From contig JAZNNR010000018.1 in assembly GCA_045580325.1 (NCBI GenBank), positions 105,989 through 169,988 on the forward strand: DNA of 64,000 nucleotides, in the 5' to 3' direction. This document shows positions 60,099 to 64,000 of the stretch, piece by piece (within the stretch, counting starts at the first letter, position 1; each line of letters opens with the position of its first letter). The notes under the pieces were generated by a model. That model was not told the DNA's origin, searched no databases, and was given only the letters and a program-made list of their open reading frames with translations. This DNA comes from SIG672 sp045580325. GTDB lineage: Bacteria; Bacillota; Clostridia; Oscillospirales; CAG-272. Position numbers and translations under genes: made by a program.

Positions 60099-62378
60099 AT
60101 GACTTACGAGCTTAAAAGTAAATATGGCTATTTAATAAAGGTGCTCGCCCTCATACTTGCGATAGTAGCGGTGCTCCCGACTCTTGCCTGTATCGCTGAA
60201 ACCACCGCCGGAAGTAGTTATGCTCCCGCCGAGAGCGAGGCTTTTGACTCTTATCTTAGCGACTCGATTCCCGTTATCAGAATAAATACAGACGACAAAC
60301 ACCCGATATACTCAAAAACGGAGTACAAAGGTGCTGATATGATTATTGAAAATAATAAATATTACGAAGACTGTCAAAACTCATACACTAAGGGCGAGGC
60401 TATGCCTATTGAAGTACGAGGACGCGGAAATTCCACTTGGGAAGTAAGGGACGAAAAAATTTCCATTAAGCTTAAGCTTCCCAAAAAGGAATCGCTTTTC
60501 GGTATGGATGAAAGCCGCCACTGGTATCTGCTTGCAAACTATTATGACGTTACCCACCTTAGAAACAAGCTCGCATATGACCTTTCGGGTACTATGGGAC
60601 TTTATTATACCCAGTCAACCTGGGTAACACTCTACCTCAACGGCAAAAATCTCGGTCTTTATCAGATTTGCGAAGCGATCCGTGTCGGCGAGGAGTGTGT
60701 CGATATTTTCGACTGGGAGGATACCGCCGAGGACGTCGCTTACGCTATTGCTATGCGTGAAAAGATGGATAAAGAAAAGGCAGACTCTCTTGCAAAGGAA
60801 ATGAAGAATGACCTTTCGTGGATAACTTCGGGCAAATACAAAAATTATACTATATCCGATTATTACAATACGTCAAGTTTCGATATAACCTCAGGCTATC
60901 TTATAGAATATGACGCGCGAAACGACGACGACCGAACGCTTATAGTAACCGAGCGCTATGAGATTCCCCTTCATCTCGACAATCCCGAGCGTCTTGACAC
61001 GTGTCCCGAAATGCTCGCGTACGTAACAAATCTTTTCAACGAGTTCGAAGATGCTCTCGCTTCCCCGACCTTCTATAACAACAAGGGCAAGCATTACAGC
61101 GAGTATATCGATATAGATTCGTTTATCGATTTTTGGCTCGTTTTCAATATATTCAAAAATATTGAATTCGGTTGGCTGAGTATTTTCCTTTATATCGACA
61201 ACGGAAAAATTCATTTTGCTCCCGTTTGGGACTTCGACAACGGCTCGGGCAATCAGGTAACGCTCAAGGAAGATTGGATGGACCCAAATTCGTGGTTCAA
61301 CATCGGCGGCAGAGCGCGCTGGTGGAAGATGCTCTCCTTTGACCCGAATTTTATCTCCCGCGCACAGACACGTTATTTCGAGATCCGCGAAGCGATAGAC
61401 GATATGCTCGTATCAATGGATATATATTACAAATATATCAAAGAAGAAGCCATTAAGGACTACGAGAGACTCGGTGCGAGAAATAACTGGTACATGAAGG
61501 ATTCAAGAACCGAAGGCTTTGAGGAAGAATTTGCAATAATGCGCAAATGGATGTACGACCGCATCGCTTGGCTTGACGATCAAATGGCGCTTCGCGAGCC
61601 CTATATAGAAGACAGAGGCCTTGATGCCGAGGATAATATGATCTTCACAATAGAAGGCGATAGCGGCAAAAAGCTCCCGTCTGACAATATCACCCTCTAC
61701 GGTGCGTCCTCCGATTTCCTTTATACGATAAAAAAATCGGGCGATATTACGGTAAAAATAACTCTTAAAGACAAGGTCAACCGCAATATATCGCTTTATA
61801 TAAACGGAATGAGGTATGAAACCGCCGCTACAAAAAAAGGCGTAGTGAGGTTCGAAGTTTCAGCCGAAACGCTTGAAAAGCTGAGTGAGCCTGTGGTTGT
61901 ATTTACAGCCTTTTACAAGAACAAAGAGGACACTTTGGCGAATTTCGCCACGATGCGTATTTCCGAGTACGAAAATCCTGCCAAAAACGAGCTTCTTGTG
62001 GAGTTTGGCGGTAATAAATATTTTGTGAGCAACGGCAAAACGCTGAAAGCGCCCAAAGCTCCTGTTGAAAAAAAGGAAATGATCTTCCTCGGTTGGACTT
62101 CCGACAAAAAGACGGTATATGCTCCCGGTGAGAAAATTCCCGTACCGACAGAAAACACAGTATATTTCCCTGTATGGCAGCGAAAAGACCCCTTTGTATT
62201 TATGAAAAGTATATCCTACGATACGATTGACAGCTCAGTGCAGAAAGATTTTTCGACCAACAAAATAAACGTTTTTACGGTGGTTATTATAATATCGGCA
62301 TCTGCAGTGGCTCTTGCTGCGGCGGCAGGGGTAACGGTCGCAGTCATTAAAAAGAAAAATAAAAAGTCTTTAATATAA
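60099..62378 (+). CDS. CotH kinase family protein, surface-anchored
   Basis: A 759-residue protein. A signal/membrane segment at the N-terminus (about 11-30) is followed by the CotH-kinase fold: PIEVRGRGNSTW near 105, the DESRHWYLLANYYDVTHLRNKLAYDL region near 145, VWDFDNGSGN near 380 with likely catalytic Asp residues, and an AHW-like WLSIFLY region. A Flg_new/Listeria-Bacteroides-type repeat (FLGWTSDKKTVYAPGE) lies near 665, and the C-terminus has a membrane helix with a basic tail (KKKNKKSLI). It may phosphorylate or link surface structures. It lies 46 bp before asnS. Confidence 0.88.
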   Translation: MTYELKSKYGYLIKVLALILAIVAVLPTLACIAETTAGSSYAPAESEAFDSYLSDSIPVIRINTDDKHPIYSKTEYKGADMIIENNKYYEDCQNSYTKGEAMPIEVRGRGNSTWEVRDEKISIKLKLPKKESLFGMDESRHWYLLANYYDVTHLRNKLAYDLSGTMGLYYTQSTWVTLYLNGKNLGLYQICEAIRVGEECVDIFDWEDTAEDVAYAIAMREKMDKEKADSLAKEMKNDLSWITSGKYKNYTISDYYNTSSFDITSGYLIEYDARNDDDRTLIVTERYEIPLHLDNPERLDTCPEMLAYVTNLFNEFEDALASPTFYNNKGKHYSEYIDIDSFIDFWLVFNIFKNIEFGWLSIFLYIDNGKIHFAPVWDFDNGSGNQVTLKEDWMDPNSWFNIGGRARWWKMLSFDPNFISRAQTRYFEIREAIDDMLVSMDIYYKYIKEEAIKDYERLGARNNWYMKDSRTEGFEEEFAIMRKWMYDRIAWLDDQMALREPYIEDRGLDAEDNMIFTIEGDSGKKLPSDNITLYGASSDFLYTIKKSGDITVKITLKDKVNRNISLYINGMRYETAATKKGVVRFEVSAETLEKLSEPVVVFTAFYKNKEDTLANFATMRISEYENPAKNELLVEFGGNKYFVSNGKTLKAPKAPVEKKEMIFLGWTSDKKTVYAPGEKIPVPTENTVYFPVWQRKDPFVFMKSISYDTIDSSVQKDFSTNKINVFTVVIIISASAVALAAAAGVTVAVIKKKNKKSLI

Positions 62379-62423
62379 AAGCACTATTTATACAGCTATT
62401 TTACCATGAAAGGAAAAAATAAA

Positions 62424-63818
62424 ATGAAAAGAACAGAAATCACTAAAATATTTAAAGATCCGTCAGCATTTGACGGTAAGACGGTAACGGTTGCAGGCTG
62501 GTGCAGAACTATCCGCGCAAGTAACGCGTTCGGATTTATCGAGCTTAACGACGGCTCCTGCTTCCCTAACCTTCAGGTCGTATTCGAGGAAACGAAGCTC
62601 GAAAACTACAAGGTCATCGCAAAGCAGAACGTAGGCGCGGCACTTGTCGTTACGGGTAAAATCGAGCTTACTCCCGAGGCAAAACAGCCCTTTGAGCTTA
62701 AGGCTGACGTGATCGAGATCGAAGGCACCTCTACCCCCGACTTCCCTATGCAGAAGAAGGGTCAGTCGCTCGAATTTCTCCGTACCAAGCCTCATCTTCG
62801 TCCCCGTACCAACCTCTTCTCCGCAGTTTTCCGCGTGAGAAGCGTTGCGGCGCAGATCCTTCACCGTTTCTTCCACGAAAACGGCTTCGTTTACGTGCAT
62901 ACCCCTCTTATCACTACATCTGACTGCGAGGGCGCAGGCGATATGTTCCGCGTTACCACTCTTGATATGGAGAACCCTCCGCGTAATCCCGACGGCACTA
63001 TCGATTACTCGCAGGATTTCTTCTGCAAGGAAGCCTCGCTCACCGTTTCGGGTCAGCTGAACGTAGAATCCTACGCTATGGCATTCGGTAAGGTTTACAC
63101 CTTCGGTCCGACCTTCAGAGCAGAGCGCTCCAACACTCCCCGCCACGCAGCTGAGTTCTGGATGCTCGAGCCCGAAATCGCATTTGCCGATCTGAAGGAC
63201 GATATGGAGCTTGCAGAGGCAATGCTGAAGTACGTTATCCGCGGACTTCTCACCGAATGCAGAGCAGAGCTTGAATTCTTCAATCTCCGCGTAGATAAGG
63301 GACTTATCGCACGTCTTGAAAACATCGTAAACAGCGATTTTGCAGAGATCACATATACTGATGCAGTAAAGCTTCTCTCCGAGTGCGGCGAAAAATTCGA
63401 ATTCCCTGTCGGCTGGGGATATGACCTGCAGACCGAGCACGAAAGATACCTCACCGAAAAGGTATTCGGCAAGCCTGTATTCGTTACGAACTGGCCAAAG
63501 GAGATCAAGGCGTTCTATATGCGCCTCAACGACGATAACAAGACTGTTGCGGCAGTTGACCTGCTCGTTCCCGGCGTAGGCGAGCTTATCGGCGGATCTC
63601 AGCGTGAAGAGAGAGTTGATTATCTCGACCGCGCGTTCGACACCTTCGGTCTTGACAAGGATACCTACGGCTGGTACGCAGAGCTTCGTAAGTACGGCGG
63701 CACACGCCACGCAGGCTTCGGTCTCGGATTCGAGCGTCTTATTATGTACGTTACCGGTATGTCCAACATCCGTGACGTTGAAAGCTTCCCGAGAACTACC
63801 GGAAACGCAGAATTCTGA
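62424..63818 (+). CDS. asnS: Asparaginyl-tRNA synthetase
   Basis: A 464-residue class II synthetase. An N-terminal OB-fold anticodon-binding domain (about 1-110) is followed by the catalytic core, with motif 2 region FRAERSNTPRHAAEFWMLEPE near 222 and motif 3 GFGLGFERLIMYVTG near 435. KRTEITKIF starts the true protein: AAAGGA sits before the ATG at 62424, and the ATG at 62406 overlaps that site. No leader lies directly upstream; the apparent Asn T-box is 2.7 kb away, before CotH. Confidence 0.96.
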   Translation: MKRTEITKIFKDPSAFDGKTVTVAGWCRTIRASNAFGFIELNDGSCFPNLQVVFEETKLENYKVIAKQNVGAALVVTGKIELTPEAKQPFELKADVIEIEGTSTPDFPMQKKGQSLEFLRTKPHLRPRTNLFSAVFRVRSVAAQILHRFFHENGFVYVHTPLITTSDCEGAGDMFRVTTLDMENPPRNPDGTIDYSQDFFCKEASLTVSGQLNVESYAMAFGKVYTFGPTFRAERSNTPRHAAEFWMLEPEIAFADLKDDMELAEAMLKYVIRGLLTECRAELEFFNLRVDKGLIARLENIVNSDFAEITYTDAVKLLSECGEKFEFPVGWGYDLQTEHERYLTEKVFGKPVFVTNWPKEIKAFYMRLNDDNKTVAAVDLLVPGVGELIGGSQREERVDYLDRAFDTFGLDKDTYGWYAELRKYGGTRHAGFGLGFERLIMYVTGMSNIRDVESFPRTTGNAEF

Positions 63819-63859
63819 TAATTTCTAGTCTTTACGCACAAAACAGTATGGAGATCAAA

Positions 63860-64000
63860 ATGAAATATTCTCAAATGACAAAATCGCAAATTTCCGCAGA
63901 ACTTGAAAAAGAACTGCAAAAATATAAAGAATTTCTCGATATGAAGCTCAGTCTCAACATGGCGAGAGGCAAGCCGGGTGCAGACCAGCTTGCCCTATCC
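63860..64000 (+). CDS. Aminotransferase (partial, aspartate/MocR-type class)
   Basis: The first 47 codons are in the window. GGAG precedes the ATG. The N-terminus MKYSQMTKSQISAELEKEL leads to LNMARGKPGADQLALS, a motif typical of a class I aminotransferase subgroup (Aminotran_MocR / aspartate aminotransferase-like). It starts 41 bp after asnS on the same strand, so it may share a transcript and connect to aspartate/asparagine metabolism. The rest lies outside the window. Confidence 0.75.
   Translation, partial: MKYSQMTKSQISAELEKELQKYKEFLDMKLSLNMARGKPGADQLALS

Noticed and set aside
62463..63710. 415-residue minus-strand frame over asnS
   Set aside because: Mirror of asnS codon usage; asnS motifs on the plus strand are complete.

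Overview
The window looks like chromosomal core DNA of an uncultured, probably gut-associated Clostridia species (Firmicutes). The grounds are the DivIVA/SepF/YlmH/YggT division cluster, YhbD with a bactofilin, a T-box leader, a ZTP riboswitch, consensus sigma-A promoters with 17-bp spacers, and many short hairpin repeats of the kind common in gut Clostridia. The species cannot be fixed from this sequence. No phage, plasmid, IS transposase or CRISPR array was seen.

Layout. 0-2.5 kb (minus strand): DegV and a HAD phosphatase behind a consensus promoter with two palindromic operators, then a small P-loop kinase. 2.8-14.4 kb (minus): a purine operon, purE-purF-purM-purN-purO-AICAR transformylase-purD-purL, behind a ZTP riboswitch. 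It makes IMP with a separate transformylase and an archaeal-type cyclohydrolase instead of fused PurH; purC and purB are not in the window. 14.4-27.7 kb (minus): two FtsX-type ABC fusion proteins, a NatAB-like exporter with an M50 protease-like protein, an inserted SDR gene, an APH-type kinase and an autoregulated yhbD-bactofilin pair. 27.7-45.1 kb (minus): a secreted protein with a WGDDS-repeat tail, tgt, a divergent type II topoisomerase B subunit, tatD, rluD, lspA, ileS, divIVA, ylmH, yggT, sepF, yggS, an HlyD-like protein, miaA and queA. 45.4-64 kb (mixed strands): dapA-dapB, tadA, a G5-like/M23 peptidase, a structured-RNA locus with a small membrane protein, tRNA-Leu with tandem degenerate repeats at its 3' side, a trigger-factor-like lipoprotein, a GH42-GNAT-lipase group, an ATP-grasp protein, a fused uridine-kinase-like protein, and an apparent Asn T-box followed by CotH, asnS and the start of an aminotransferase gene.

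The most interesting non-coding signals are: a roughly 225-nt RNA with a foldable pseudoknot at 49963-50190; tandem hairpin repeats with compensatory stem changes at 11858-12083; opposing promoters around a potential three-way junction between queA and dapA; and a T-box separated from asnS by an antisense gene and a CotH gene. The most interesting proteins are a PurF that lacks the N-terminal catalytic Cys but keeps its presumed Fe-S cysteines, and a locus where an SDR gene has been inserted with duplication of the neighbouring gene's 5' end.
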